From positions 62,001 through 126,000 of the forward strand of contig SVBH01000001.1 in the NCBI GenBank assembly GCA_015058985.1: a stretch of 64,000 nucleotides of DNA. The letters run 5' to 3'. How positions within the stretch are numbered: position 1 is the first letter of the stretch; each line of letters begins with the position of its first letter. The notes below the pieces were generated by a model. The model was not told the origin of the DNA and made no database searches. It saw nothing but the letters and a program-made list of their open reading frames with translations. A program made the position numbers and the translations under genes. Below are positions 8,385 through 18,629 of the stretch, piece after piece. Origin of the DNA: Erysipelotrichaceae bacterium (lineage in GTDB: Bacteria; Bacillota_I; Bacilli_A; RFN20; DUOF01).

Positions 8385-10112
8385 TTATTTTCCTTTATGA
8401 ACAATTTGTAAATCTTCTAACCTGGTTGTAGCAAAACAACTTCTAGAATTTTCAATATTAAAAGAGTCTTGAGTAGTTTCAATCGTTAGCATCAATCTAT
8501 TTTCTACAAACTCATCTAATTTTTGCCCTTTATATCCCAATTTTTCTCCTATAATCCTAAATGAATTAAGATAAGCTTCCAAAGGTACAGGATCAACATT
8601 AGCAATTTCATTTATTTTTTTTATAAAATTATTAGCATTTTTATTTTTAGCATATTCTGCATACTTTTCCTTTTTTTCTAACAATATTTTTCTATTTTCA
8701 TTATAAGTAGCTTCCGCTATAGTACCTGCTATAAAACCACCCAAATCTTGGACTTTAAATCCAAACTCATGACATTTAGGTAACATAACCCTTTGAATAT
8801 AGTCGCTATTAAAAGCTTGAGAGAAAAATTCTATTGCTTCAATTACCCTTTCCTCATCAGGATGAGCAGAATCAATAATTTCCAAATAAGGACCCATATT
8901 TGCAGATTCAATCATTTTTTCAGTCAACATAGGAATCTCTAATTCTTTATATTTACCAAAAATGTGAGCATACTTTTCTTTTATTTGTTCTTCACAATTT
9001 TTCTTATTATTTATCAATACTTGTTCTTCTTCCGCATTTATCAGACTCGTTTTAAAAATACCTTTAGGTCCATCATAATCTAGAACTTCCCCCAGTTGTT
9101 CTCTATAATATTTAGCACTATCATTCTCCTGATCAAATAAAAAACTATTTATTTTTTCTTCCTTAGACAAATCTTTAAAGCTTGATAAAGTTTTTTCTTC
9201 ATTCAATTGATTCTTATATTGACTATATTCTTCATCTTGATCTAAATAAAAATCCAAGACAGATGTAGAAAAAATCAACCTTCCTTTTTTTAAATTCAAG
9301 ACATCTGATAAAGGAATACAACAAAAAGAGTTAGTTTTCACATTATCACTTTTAGAATCCCAACAAGCATCAACATAATACGCACCATTGATGTTATATT
9401 TCTCATCTTTAATAAAAATCATATTATTTTGATGTCCACCAACATTGAAATCACGATCATTATAAACGGTGGAACTTTGTTTAACTACCTTCACCTCATC
9501 TTTAGAAAAAATTCTATCACACAAATTAGTAAGTAAAGAAGAATAACCTACACAAACAATGCAATCCCCCTCCATAACAGAAATCCAGTTCCTAGATTCA
9601 TATGATTCATTATCTGTTTCTTTATATACAAAATCAGTTACAAACTCATAAGCCATCATGAACTTTTCAAAATTTGATAGAGGTTCCTCCTGACCATTGA
9701 TATTAGTGGTAGCATTTTTGATGGTATCAGCAATTTTTTCTAATTTTCTATTAGCTTGTAATGTTTCTCTAAAATCGAAATAATGCGAAGAAATACCTGT
9801 AGAAAGTGAAAGAGTATTACCGTTTTCCCTTAAATAATCATCTAATATTTCTAATTTTTTACAAATATCAGTTTCCATTATTTCTTTTTCATTAGTAACA
9901 AGTGTAGTACGATAATCAAATTCAAAATTAGGATACCATTCTTTAGTTTTTTCTATGTATAACTTAATTACATCAATATAGTGCTCAACTGGTCTCATAT
10001 TCGATCTACATGTTAAAAACACCTTTGGCTTATGCACGCTAGGAAATTTATTCAAGCACAACATATCAATCTCTTTTTTAAATTTTTCTAAATTTCCATC
10101 TAAAGCTATCAT
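8385..10112 (-). CDS. Transglutaminase-like (Cys protease fold) protein of unknown function
   Basis: MEGDCIVCVGYSSLLTNLC...NVGGHQNNMIF...YYVDACWDS resembles a Cys-His-Asp triad layout. Confidence 0.5.
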   Translation of the reverse strand: MIALDGNLEKFKKEIDMLCLNKFPSVHKPKVFLTCRSNMRPVEHYIDVIKLYIEKTKEWYPNFEFDYRTTLVTNEKEIMETDICKKLEILDDYLRENGNTLSLSTGISSHYFDFRETLQANRKLEKIADTIKNATTNINGQEEPLSNFEKFMMAYEFVTDFVYKETDNESYESRNWISVMEGDCIVCVGYSSLLTNLCDRIFSKDEVKVVKQSSTVYNDRDFNVGGHQNNMIFIKDEKYNINGAYYVDACWDSKSDNVKTNSFCCIPLSDVLNLKKGRLIFSTSVLDFYLDQDEEYSQYKNQLNEEKTLSSFKDLSKEEKINSFLFDQENDSAKYYREQLGEVLDYDGPKGIFKTSLINAEEEQVLINNKKNCEEQIKEKYAHIFGKYKELEIPMLTEKMIESANMGPYLEIIDSAHPDEERVIEAIEFFSQAFNSDYIQRVMLPKCHEFGFKVQDLGGFIAGTIAEATYNENRKILLEKKEKYAEYAKNKNANNFIKKINEIANVDPVPLEAYLNSFRIIGEKLGYKGQKLDEFVENRLMLTIETTQDSFNIENSRSCFATTRLEDLQIVHKGK

Positions 10113-10236
10113 AGCAATCACTTCCATATTTTAATTATAACAATATAAACAAAAAGTTACAAATAAGACGAACTCCACATCAATCAAAGACTATATATTA
10201 AGTATTGAAAAAGGTGAGAATCCTCACCTGTTTTCC

Positions 10237-10716
10237 TTATTCAATACTTTCTATAACATAAACACTATCAGAATCATCAACTGGTTCATCACAATGCTCA
10301 CAAACACCTGTTAAATTAATATCTAAAATAGCACCACAATTTTCACATCGATAAACCATTGCTTCATTATGTTTTTGATACCTTATTCTCAATAAAACTT
10401 CATATTCACTTCTTACTTTATCACCACTTACAAAATTCTTACTAACTCTATCAATCTTATAGTCAATATACTTAGCAATGATTCTAGCAGTAATCAAATC
10501 ATTTTTAATACTAATTATGTCAACGGACGCAACATTTAATTCTCCATATTTTTGGATAACATTATTAGCAATATTATCATTTATCATTTCCTCAAATTCA
10601 CTAGCCAAGTCATCACTTAAATGAAGTCTAACACGATCAATATCCTCTTTGCTAATCGCATAAAGAAGCATAATATACATATTTTTAATTTTACTAATCA
10701 AATAATCATTACCCAT
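10237..10716 (-). CDS. TIM44-like domain protein with C-terminal zinc ribbon
   Basis: MGNDYLISKIKNMYIMLLYAISKEDIDRVRLHLSDDL; zinc ribbon CENCGAILDINLTGVCEHC. Confidence 0.5.
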   Translation of the reverse strand: MGNDYLISKIKNMYIMLLYAISKEDIDRVRLHLSDDLASEFEEMINDNIANNVIQKYGELNVASVDIISIKNDLITARIIAKYIDYKIDRVSKNFVSGDKVRSEYEVLLRIRYQKHNEAMVYRCENCGAILDINLTGVCEHCDEPVDDSDSVYVIESIE

Positions 10717-10720
10717 ATTA

Positions 10721-11599
10721 CTATCCTCTTTTCCATGTTTGATAAACAACCTTCTTATCAGCAAGTCTTAACTCATTAGAATTTTGATGAACAACAGTCT
10801 CACAATATGGACATTTTACCCCTTCATCCTCTCTAAAATGATAACCACAAGAAGGGCAAATAATATCTTTCTTAACCACATTTCTCACTAACTTCAACTC
10901 ATACATATAATTACAGATTTCTCTTCTATTTCCTCTAACTACTTTATTATGAATATCTACGATATAATCACGACATTGAACATTAAACAACATTACGATT
11001 GTCTCTTTGCCCCTGTAAGTTCTTCTAGACTTAATATGGCCACTTATAAATCTAAAATCACTCATAATATTAGTGTGTTGTTGTTCGACAAGAGTGTCCA
11101 CTTGCATTAAATACATATTATACAATTCATCAGTTAACAAATGTCTTATAGGTTCTAAATCCTTATTCATCCAAGCAATATTAATTTGCTTATACAATTC
11201 ATAAACATCTGCATTTAATTGGTCATCCACCATCATTGAACTAGTATCAATAGAGAAACTAGCAATATATTTTCTCCTTCTGCTTGCTTTTTTGATTTTA
11301 TTAACAATTACTATAATAGTTATATAAAAAGAAGCCATAAAGAACAACACTAGTAACAACGCACCAAGATCTAATGGTCCACCATTATAATTATAGTTGC
11401 TAGAATAATCCCTATCGCCCCAATTACTAGAACCAGAATCGCCCCAATCGCTCGAGCCACCCCAATCACTGGAACCACCGCTATCATAACCACCATCAAA
11501 ACCAATATCAGCTCTAACACCTTTTGTCGCAGTAATAGGGAAAACTAATCCTAACAAAAAGATTAAAAATAAAAAGACCTTTACTAGCTTCTTTTTCAT
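10721..11599 (-). CDS. Secreted/membrane TIM44-like domain protein with zinc ribbon
   Basis: Signal peptide, SSDWGGSSDWGDSGSSNWGDRDY repeat, TM helix, TIM44-like region, CPSCGYHFREDEGVKCPYC. Confidence 0.6.
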   Translation of the reverse strand: MKKKLVKVFLFLIFLLGLVFPITATKGVRADIGFDGGYDSGGSSDWGGSSDWGDSGSSNWGDRDYSSNYNYNGGPLDLGALLLVLFFMASFYITIIVIVNKIKKASRRRKYIASFSIDTSSMMVDDQLNADVYELYKQINIAWMNKDLEPIRHLLTDELYNMYLMQVDTLVEQQHTNIMSDFRFISGHIKSRRTYRGKETIVMLFNVQCRDYIVDIHNKVVRGNRREICNYMYELKLVRNVVKKDIICPSCGYHFREDEGVKCPYCETVVHQNSNELRLADKKVVYQTWKRG

Positions 11600-11682
11600 A
11601 TTCCCACCTCATAACTATCTTATCATAAGTAAATCTGAAATACCATTTCCTCATTATGAAAATCACAAGCCTTTTAGACATA

Positions 11683-11711
11683 TTGATTTTTTGTTTTTTT
11701 CTGCGTATACT
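11683..11711 (+). promoter_or_regulatory. Candidate promoter TTGATT-N17-TATACT
   Basis: TTGATT 11683-11688, 17-nt spacer, TATACT 11706-11711. Confidence 0.4.
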
Positions 11712-11717
11712 AAAAAT

Positions 11718-11792
11718 GTAGAATAAATGCTACGGAGTTTAGGGATGCGTTATGCACCAAGTAAAAAGAGAGGAAATTCCTCTCTTTTATCT
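11718..11792 (+). ncRNA. Candidate small RNA convergent with ssrA
   Basis: Hairpins GTAG-AATAAATG-CTAC and TGC-GTTAT-GCA, then bidirectional terminator AAAAGAGAGG-AAATT-CCTCTCTTTT. Confidence 0.4.
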
Positions 11793-11803
11793 TTTCACTA
11801 TTT

Positions 11804-12152
11804 TGGTGGAGATGAGGGGAATTGAACCCCTGTCCGAATACCGTCCTTTATAAGGCACTACAGTTTATCTTATTTTAAAATCTCACTAATACATTATAAA
11901 TAAGCAAAAGTCTTATTAGCCAGCTTATTGATTTTCATTACTATATTATAAGCTTTTATAGCACCTAACCTAGTAAAATGACACCAATACTAGTTACTAG
12001 ATATGGCTAGTATTGACGTCGCACTTATCTTTCCTTGTGAAATTAAGCTGCGAATGCGAATTGTCTTTCGCCAGTTATTTTTTGTTAGCTATTACTTAGC
12101 CACTAGACTGCTCCTCATAACCCTCAGGTACCCGTCGAAACCAGTCATCCCC
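11804..12152 (-). ncRNA. ssrA: tmRNA
   Basis: 5' GGGGATGACTGGTTTCGACGGG...; 3' ...GGACAGGGGTTCAATTCCCCTCATCTCCACCA. Tag reading frame GGC GAA AGA CAA TTC GCA TTC GCA GCT TAA at 12072-12043. Confidence 0.95.
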
Positions 12153-12263
12153 ATAAAAACATTATACTCTATATTTTATTTTATGATAACCCCTTATTCT
12201 TATAATTATTTATTTTATTTATGCGTTTTATCAAGTATAATATATATAGATGGGGTGGTCGTG

Positions 12264-12818
12264 ATGGAATTTCAAAAAGTAATTGAAAAAAGAAAAACAA
12301 TTAGAAAATTTTTAAGTAAAGATGTAAGTGCTGATGATATTGATTTAATCATCAGAAATGGAGCTTTAGCACCTTCTTCAAAAAATCGACAACCATGGAA
12401 ATTTGTTGTTTTGAAAAATCTCAAAAAAGATGCTATTTCTTTTAAGATGATAGATTGGGTTCAAGGAGTCAACAAAGACAAAGATCCTACCGCTATTTTT
12501 TCTAATAGTGTTTATAAAACTGCAATTGCTATCCAACAAGCACCTGCTCTAATTCTTATCTATAAAAAGAACTTAATAGGTAATGAATATTCTGATTTAT
12601 TATCACTAGGAGCTTGTTTAGAAAATATGTTCCTAACTGCTGTTGATTTAAAACTAGGAGCACTATGGACTACAGATATTCTTTACGCAGAAAAAGAAAT
12701 CAACAAAGTTTTAAAAGTGAAAGACTACGAACTTATCTCTGGTTTAGCAATTGGCTATCCTAATGAAAATCCAAAAGCACAATTAAAAGAAATAGTAGTC
12801 TACAAAACACTTAAATAA
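12264..12818 (+). CDS. Nitroreductase family protein
   Basis: MEFQKVIEKRKTIRKFLSKDVSADDIDLIIRNGALAPSSKNRQPWKFVVL; start moved from the track's 12003, which lies inside antisense tmRNA. Confidence 0.85.
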   Translation: MEFQKVIEKRKTIRKFLSKDVSADDIDLIIRNGALAPSSKNRQPWKFVVLKNLKKDAISFKMIDWVQGVNKDKDPTAIFSNSVYKTAIAIQQAPALILIYKKNLIGNEYSDLLSLGACLENMFLTAVDLKLGALWTTDILYAEKEINKVLKVKDYELISGLAIGYPNENPKAQLKEIVVYKTLK

Positions 12819-12862
12819 TAAATAAAAAAACAACATTTTAACTGATGTTGTTTTTCTTTTTG

Positions 12863-14038
12863 CTATTTTAACGTAATTTCCACTGTTTTTGGGTCATTTC
12901 CAATCAAATCAACAGTACTAATAGTAACTACATCTCCTGGTAAAAATTTGTATAATTCAGAAATAAAATCAGGGGTAGAAGCAATTGTTTTACTATTAAT
13001 TTTTGTAATTATTCTTCCTGAGACTATTTTACCATCACACGCACCGCCAGATACAATCTCATCAATATACAAACCTAAAGCAGTTTCAATACCAAGTTTT
13101 TCTCTTTCATGTAAAGAAAGCTGTCCAATATCTACTACTTGAACTCCAATTAAAGGTCTAACATAACTACCATCTTTTAAAAGCTCAGTAGCGACCTTTA
13201 CAAAATGATTAGAAGGAATAGAAAAATTAAATCCCTCAATTACACTGGAACCACTTTTAGTAAGTTTTAAAGTATTAATACCAATAAATTGTCCATCTAA
13301 ATTAAACATAGGTCCACCACTATTACCAGAACTAAGTGCAGCATCAGTTTGAATAAGATACATTCTAGTCTCAGTACCATCATCATCATTATCAGTATCC
13401 ATCGCAACATTTAAACCTGAAATAATACCTTGGGTCATAGTATTACGATAATCAGTTCCTAAAGGAGAACCAATTGCAAAAATAGTTTGACCAATTTTAA
13501 GACCATCACTATTACCAATAGTAGCTTCCAAATAATCACCAGTAGGTTCTCTATCAGCTTGTAAAACAGCAACATCCTCTTCGCCATCTTGAACTAAAAC
13601 AGTAGCGCTAACTCTAGTATTATTATAATAAATGATTTCAAAATAAGCTGCATTAGCGTTATTAATTACATGAGCGTTAGTATAAATATAAACGTATTTT
13701 TCATCAGAAGAAGTTCCATAAATAACACCACTTCCACTAGATAAGCCAGTAAAATTACTATTGAAAGATAAAACAGTAACAGTAGATTTAACAGTTCTAT
13801 TATAAACACTTGTCAAATCATCAGTGATAGGATTATAAGTCTGTTCAGTCTTTGCAACAGGACTAGCACAAGCATTAACATCATTATCACAATAATTCAC
13901 TATAGTACTATTATCAGGAGTTTGACTAGTAGAATCATCATCTTTATTTGGACTAGAATTAGAATTAAATTTTAAAGAACAAGCACTCATCGATAAAGAC
14001 AAAAAAAGCACCCATAACAAATTATATTTCTTTTTCAT
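12863..14038 (-). CDS. HtrA/DegP-like trypsin-type serine protease with PDZ, lipoprotein signal
   Basis: YTNAHVI (His), EEDVAVLQ (Asp), SSGNSGGPMF (Ser); signal ...LSMSACS. Confidence 0.9.
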   Translation of the reverse strand: MKKKYNLLWVLFLSLSMSACSLKFNSNSSPNKDDDSTSQTPDNSTIVNYCDNDVNACASPVAKTEQTYNPITDDLTSVYNRTVKSTVTVLSFNSNFTGLSSGSGVIYGTSSDEKYVYIYTNAHVINNANAAYFEIIYYNNTRVSATVLVQDGEEDVAVLQADREPTGDYLEATIGNSDGLKIGQTIFAIGSPLGTDYRNTMTQGIISGLNVAMDTDNDDDGTETRMYLIQTDAALSSGNSGGPMFNLDGQFIGINTLKLTKSGSSVIEGFNFSIPSNHFVKVATELLKDGSYVRPLIGVQVVDIGQLSLHEREKLGIETALGLYIDEIVSGGACDGKIVSGRIITKINSKTIASTPDFISELYKFLPGDVVTISTVDLIGNDPKTVEITLK

Positions 14039-14085
14039 GAACATCCCCTCTTTCACAAGAAATATTATAACATAGCAAAGCGATT

Positions 14086-14733
14086 TTACGATAATAAAAA
14101 ATAACTTTTTATACTTTTAAAAATAGCCTTAGCTAATTCCAATTGAAAGTTTTCATCCACTAACTTTTGACGATCAGAAAAGGAAGATAAAAACCCCATT
14201 TCAATTAAAACACCATCCCTACTACTATTATTCAACAAATAAAAATCTCCTTCTTTAATCTTTCTTTTCTTGTCATATAAAGTATTTACTTCATCCTGTA
14301 AAACGCTTGCAAATAACTTACTTTTATTATTACCTTTTTGATAAAAAACTTGCGCACCACTTACAGAACTATCTAAATAAACATTCAAATGTAAAGATAC
14401 AAATAAATCAACTTTATTATCATTAGCAATACTTACCCTTCTTTTCAAATCTTGTGCTTTATGATTACTAGCATTCAAACTAGATAAATCATAATCCCCA
14501 TTTCGACTGATTAGACAAATCATATTATTTTCTAACAATATTTGTTGCAACAAAAGACCAACTTTTAAATTTATATCATCTTCCATTACTCCATCATAAC
14601 TGGCTCCATTATCCAAACCACCATGACCAGGATCAACTAAAATCACTTTTGCTATTACACTATTGACTTCACTAGACTCATTCAAACTGCAGCCAGACAA
14701 CAAAAGACATAAAACAATCAAAAACCTCATCAA
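14086..14733 (-). CDS. N-acetylmuramoyl-L-alanine amidase, lipoprotein
   Basis: VILVDPGHGGLDNGAS...VDLFVSLHLNV...LIEMGFLSS; lipobox LLSGC. Confidence 0.9.
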   Translation of the reverse strand: MMRFLIVLCLLLSGCSLNESSEVNSVIAKVILVDPGHGGLDNGASYDGVMEDDINLKVGLLLQQILLENNMICLISRNGDYDLSSLNASNHKAQDLKRRVSIANDNKVDLFVSLHLNVYLDSSVSGAQVFYQKGNNKSKLFASVLQDEVNTLYDKKRKIKEGDFYLLNNSSRDGVLIEMGFLSSFSDRQKLVDENFQLELAKAIFKSIKSYFLLS

Positions 14734-14788
14734 ATCACCTATAAAAAGATATTAAATAAAAAATAAAAAAAGACTTATTTTCATAAGT

Positions 14789-15655
14789 CTATTTCTTAAT
14801 ATAATCTTTTCTTGCCCAATCCATTGTAGGGATTTGTTTTTTAATTGCATCCTTATATTTTTCTTCTTGAGCAATACTCTTTTTAATAGTTTCAAGATGA
14901 TACAATCCATCTTTATCAATTAAATCATTTCCTAGATTAGGAGTTCTACGAATATATCCTCTTTTAGTTAATTCATGAATAAGGCCTTCTTTATCCACTC
15001 CATGATAAGGAATCATTGTTTTATCATTACAAATATGAGAAATATCATTCTTCAAAATCAAATTTTCTTTATGATTATTTAATAAATATTCAATAGGATA
15101 ATTAATCTTTTTATTAGCATCAAACTCTAAATTACATTCATAGATATTAAATCTATAAAATGCTAAAGTTTCCATAAGCTTAGCATCATCAATTTCACCA
15201 TAAGAATGAGAAGTAAAACTATCCAACATTTGTCCAGGAGTAACAAATAAAGCTTTATTACGATAGATTGCATAATTTACTTCACCAATATCTACTGATT
15301 TTTCAAAATCGTCTTCAACTTGTTTAGTTTTTTCCTTTAAATAAGCTAAAATAGAAACCTCTTTTCCATTTTCAATATAGGCAGGAGTTAAAGGATTAAA
15401 TCCTAATACACCCAAAGCCCTAATCATATTAGAGTTACAATTTCTAATAGCAATACCAGCCAAAGAATATTCTCTATCGCCAATTTTATAAAAATAATCA
15501 GATAAATCCAAAAAATCTCTTTCATCTTTATCCATTCTAATGCTAACACCATGCATAATTATTTTATTGTCGTTAATAGCGTTAATAGCATTATCATCAT
15601 TAGCAAGAACAGCATTTACTACATCTTGTTTATATTCTAATTTTGTTTTTGCCAT
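14789..15655 (-). CDS. Hypothetical protein
   Basis: Intact 289-aa ORF (MAKTKLEYKQDVVNAVL...) in an operon-like gene run; no family recognised. Confidence 0.5.
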   Translation of the reverse strand: MAKTKLEYKQDVVNAVLANDDNAINAINDNKIIMHGVSIRMDKDERDFLDLSDYFYKIGDREYSLAGIAIRNCNSNMIRALGVLGFNPLTPAYIENGKEVSILAYLKEKTKQVEDDFEKSVDIGEVNYAIYRNKALFVTPGQMLDSFTSHSYGEIDDAKLMETLAFYRFNIYECNLEFDANKKINYPIEYLLNNHKENLILKNDISHICNDKTMIPYHGVDKEGLIHELTKRGYIRRTPNLGNDLIDKDGLYHLETIKKSIAQEEKYKDAIKKQIPTMDWARKDYIKK

Positions 15656-15725
15656 CAAAATCACTTCCCTATACTTTAATGATACAACATATAAATCTTC
15701 GATTCAAACAATATTGAAATACTCG

Positions 15726-16166
15726 TTAATACTTCATACTTTTCGCAATCTCTCTTTTTAAATCTCTTTCCTTTTCAGTTTGACGCTTATCAAAAGTATG
15801 CTTACCTTTAGCCAAAGCCACTTCTAACTTAGCCTTACCATTTAACAAATACATCTTTGTAGGAACCAATGTATAACCTTTTTCTTCAACTTTAGATTTT
15901 AATTTTAAAATTTCTTTTTTATGTAACAACAACTTTCTAGTTCTACTTTCTTCATGATTAAAAATATTACCCTCTTTATAAATAGAAATATGAGCATTAA
16001 GTAAGAAAGCTTCACCATTTCTAATAAGCACATAACTATCTTTTAAATTAACTTTATGATCTCTAACAGATTTAATTTCTGTTCCTTTTAAAACTAAACC
16101 ACATTCAAAAAAATCTTCCAAAAAATAATCATGTCTTGCTTGTCTATTTTCGCTTATTACTTCCAT
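15726..16166 (-). CDS. smpB: SsrA-binding protein SmpB
   Basis: NRQARHDYFLEDFFECGLVLKGTEIKSVRDHKVNLKDSYV. Confidence 0.96.
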   Translation of the reverse strand: MEVISENRQARHDYFLEDFFECGLVLKGTEIKSVRDHKVNLKDSYVLIRNGEAFLLNAHISIYKEGNIFNHEESRTRKLLLHKKEILKLKSKVEEKGYTLVPTKMYLLNGKAKLEVALAKGKHTFDKRQTEKERDLKREIAKSMKY

Positions 16167-18246
16167 GACTCTTTCCCTCTTTTCTTATCATCTCAAAACT
16201 AATTTCTCCTCTAGTTTTATCAACAGAAACAACCTTAACTCTAATTTTATCACCAATTCTTATTTGTCTTCTAGTCCTAACTCCAATCGCAGATAAAGTT
16301 TTATCATTAAAGACATAATAATCATCTCTCATGCTAACATAAGGAACCATTCCTTCAACTGTATTATAAAGTTCAACAAAAACACCTTTAGAATTAGCAG
16401 AACTCACTACTCCTTCATAAACACTACCAATCTTAGTAGACATATACTCAGCTTTTTTAATAGACTCAACCTCACGCTCTACTTCAATCGCTTTTCTTTC
16501 CGTCAAAGAACATTGTTCACTTTTATAAGCCAATAAATTAATACTCTCTTTTTCATTATCAAAATAATTGTTTTCAAAAACATATTTTCTTAATAATCTA
16601 TGAACTTCTAAATCAGGATATCTTCTAATTGGAGAAGTAAAATGTGTGTAACACTTGCTAGCTAAACCAAAATGCCCTATATTCTCTACTTGATACTTAG
16701 CCTTAGCCATACTTCTTAAAAGGAAAGTACCTAAAACATTCTTTTCTCTCTCATCTTTGCAATTATTTAATAAATCTTGAAGTTGTTTAGCATAAACCCC
16801 TTCCTTACTCAATTTAATCTTATATCCCATAGTAGAAGCAATGGAATAGAAATTCTTAATCTTCTTTTCAACAGGTTTATCATGAACACGATAAATGAAA
16901 GGCAATTTCATCCAATAAATATGATTAGCGACGGTTTCATTAGCAGCAATCATAAAAGCTTCAATTAGATTTTCTGCTTTATCTTGAACTCTTACAATGA
17001 TATCTTTGATTCTATTATTTTCATCAACGATAAACTTAGCTTCAGGAATATCAAGTTCGATTTCTCCACTATCTTTCCTTCTTTTTTGCAAGATAGATGC
17101 TAACTCTAAAGCGTTGTTTAACATCTCTTTTATTTCTTTACTTAACTTTGTTTTTTCACCATAAAAATGTTTATTAACTTCTTTATAAGTTAATCTAGCC
17201 TTAGATCTAATAATAGAAGGATACAAATCATATTTATCCAAATTACCAGACTTATCAAAATCCATTTCACAAGTTAAAGTCAATCGATCTTCATTAGGAA
17301 CTAAAGAACATATACCATTAGATAATTGTTGAGGTAACATAGGAACTACCTTATTAACCATATAAATAGAAGTTCCTCTTAAAAAAGCTTCTTTATCTAA
17401 TTCAGATTTATCTTTCACATAATAAGAAACATCTGCGATACATACATATAATTTATAACCTTTCTCAGTCTTAACAACTTCAATAGCATCATCATAATCT
17501 AACGCATCATCACCATCAATGGTAACAATAAGTCTATTAGTCAAATCTTTTCTATTATTTCCTTCACTATTTAAAATAACACTAGGAACTTTCTTTAATT
17601 CCTCTTGAACAGAAACAGGAAAATCTACCCTTACTTCATTCTTAGCTAAAATAGATAAAATATCAACTCCTGGGTCATTTTTATGTCCTAAAACTTGAAC
17701 CACATGACCTACAAGTCCCATATTATTGGTTTTTAACAAACAAACTATTTTATGACCATTTACTAAACCTACCCTACTTGGCTTATCAACATAAATATTA
17801 TCTTTTAAATTGCTATCATCAGGAACTAAAAATCCATTTTCATATTCCCCAACAACACTATTAAGTCCTCTTTTTAAAACAGAATAAACTTTACCCTCTG
17901 TTCTACCTTTTAATACTTGAATTAAAACTTCATCTTTAAAAATCGCATTTTTTAAATTTTCTTTATCAATATAAATTTCTTCATCAAAGTCATTTAAAGA
18001 TGCAAAAGCAAAATGCTTTTTAACACTAACAATTGTACCCTTATAAATATCTAAAGATTTAGGGAGATGATACAAATCTTTATTTGTTCTAACAACTTCT
18101 CCTTCTTCCTCTAAAAGATTCATAAGTTTTACAAAATCAATATAATCATCAGAGGAAATCAAATTAAAAGCATCACGAAACCCCCTTAAATCTAAGGGCT
18201 TATATTCTGCTTTAGCCATAAATTCTAAAACATCTTCTCTTTTCAT
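16144..18246 (-). CDS. rnr: Ribonuclease R
   Basis: TIDGDDALDYDDAIEV; HFTSPIRRYPDLEVHRLL; C-terminal S1 domain. Confidence 0.95.
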   Translation of the reverse strand: MKREDVLEFMAKAEYKPLDLRGFRDAFNLISSDDYIDFVKLMNLLEEEGEVVRTNKDLYHLPKSLDIYKGTIVSVKKHFAFASLNDFDEEIYIDKENLKNAIFKDEVLIQVLKGRTEGKVYSVLKRGLNSVVGEYENGFLVPDDSNLKDNIYVDKPSRVGLVNGHKIVCLLKTNNMGLVGHVVQVLGHKNDPGVDILSILAKNEVRVDFPVSVQEELKKVPSVILNSEGNNRKDLTNRLIVTIDGDDALDYDDAIEVVKTEKGYKLYVCIADVSYYVKDKSELDKEAFLRGTSIYMVNKVVPMLPQQLSNGICSLVPNEDRLTLTCEMDFDKSGNLDKYDLYPSIIRSKARLTYKEVNKHFYGEKTKLSKEIKEMLNNALELASILQKRRKDSGEIELDIPEAKFIVDENNRIKDIIVRVQDKAENLIEAFMIAANETVANHIYWMKLPFIYRVHDKPVEKKIKNFYSIASTMGYKIKLSKEGVYAKQLQDLLNNCKDEREKNVLGTFLLRSMAKAKYQVENIGHFGLASKCYTHFTSPIRRYPDLEVHRLLRKYVFENNYFDNEKESINLLAYKSEQCSLTERKAIEVEREVESIKKAEYMSTKIGSVYEGVVSSANSKGVFVELYNTVEGMVPYVSMRDDYYVFNDKTLSAIGVRTRRQIRIGDKIRVKVVSVDKTRGEISFEMIRKEGKSHGSNKRK

Positions 18247-18284
18247 GATTTCACCTCCAAAAATAAAAGAGCTTTGGAAAGCTC

Positions 18285-18518
18285 TTATTTAACATATAAT
18301 CTTACTAAAAGAACTAACACAAAGAAGACAATTCCTAATGTTAGAGTAAGTCTAGAGAAGAATAACTCCGGACCTCTTTCTTTACTGTTAGAAAAAACGT
18401 TTAATCCACTACCTCCAGTAAAAGCACCAGAAGCTCCTTCAGATTTACCACCTTGTAATAATGTTAAAATAACAATCCACGCTGCTACAATTAATAATAA
18501 AACATCTAACCAATGCAT
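18285..18518 (-). CDS. secG: Preprotein translocase subunit SecG
   Basis: Small two-TM protein with QGGKSEGASGAFTGGS; upstream of rnr. Confidence 0.85.
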   Translation of the reverse strand: MHWLDVLLLIVAAWIVILTLLQGGKSEGASGAFTGGSGLNVFSNSKERGPELFFSRLTLTLGIVFFVLVLLVRLYVK

Positions 18519-18629
18519 TTTTCTTACCTCATTTCTAAAAAATTAATGCTTACACTAAAATACTATATAGTATTTAACATCTAAAATCAATTACAAAAAG
18601 TTTACTTTCTCAATTTTTACGTTTTTTGT

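Noticed and set aside
12003-12263. N-terminal extension of the nitroreductase ORF
   Set aside because: Overlaps tmRNA on the opposite strand; a good start lies at 12264.
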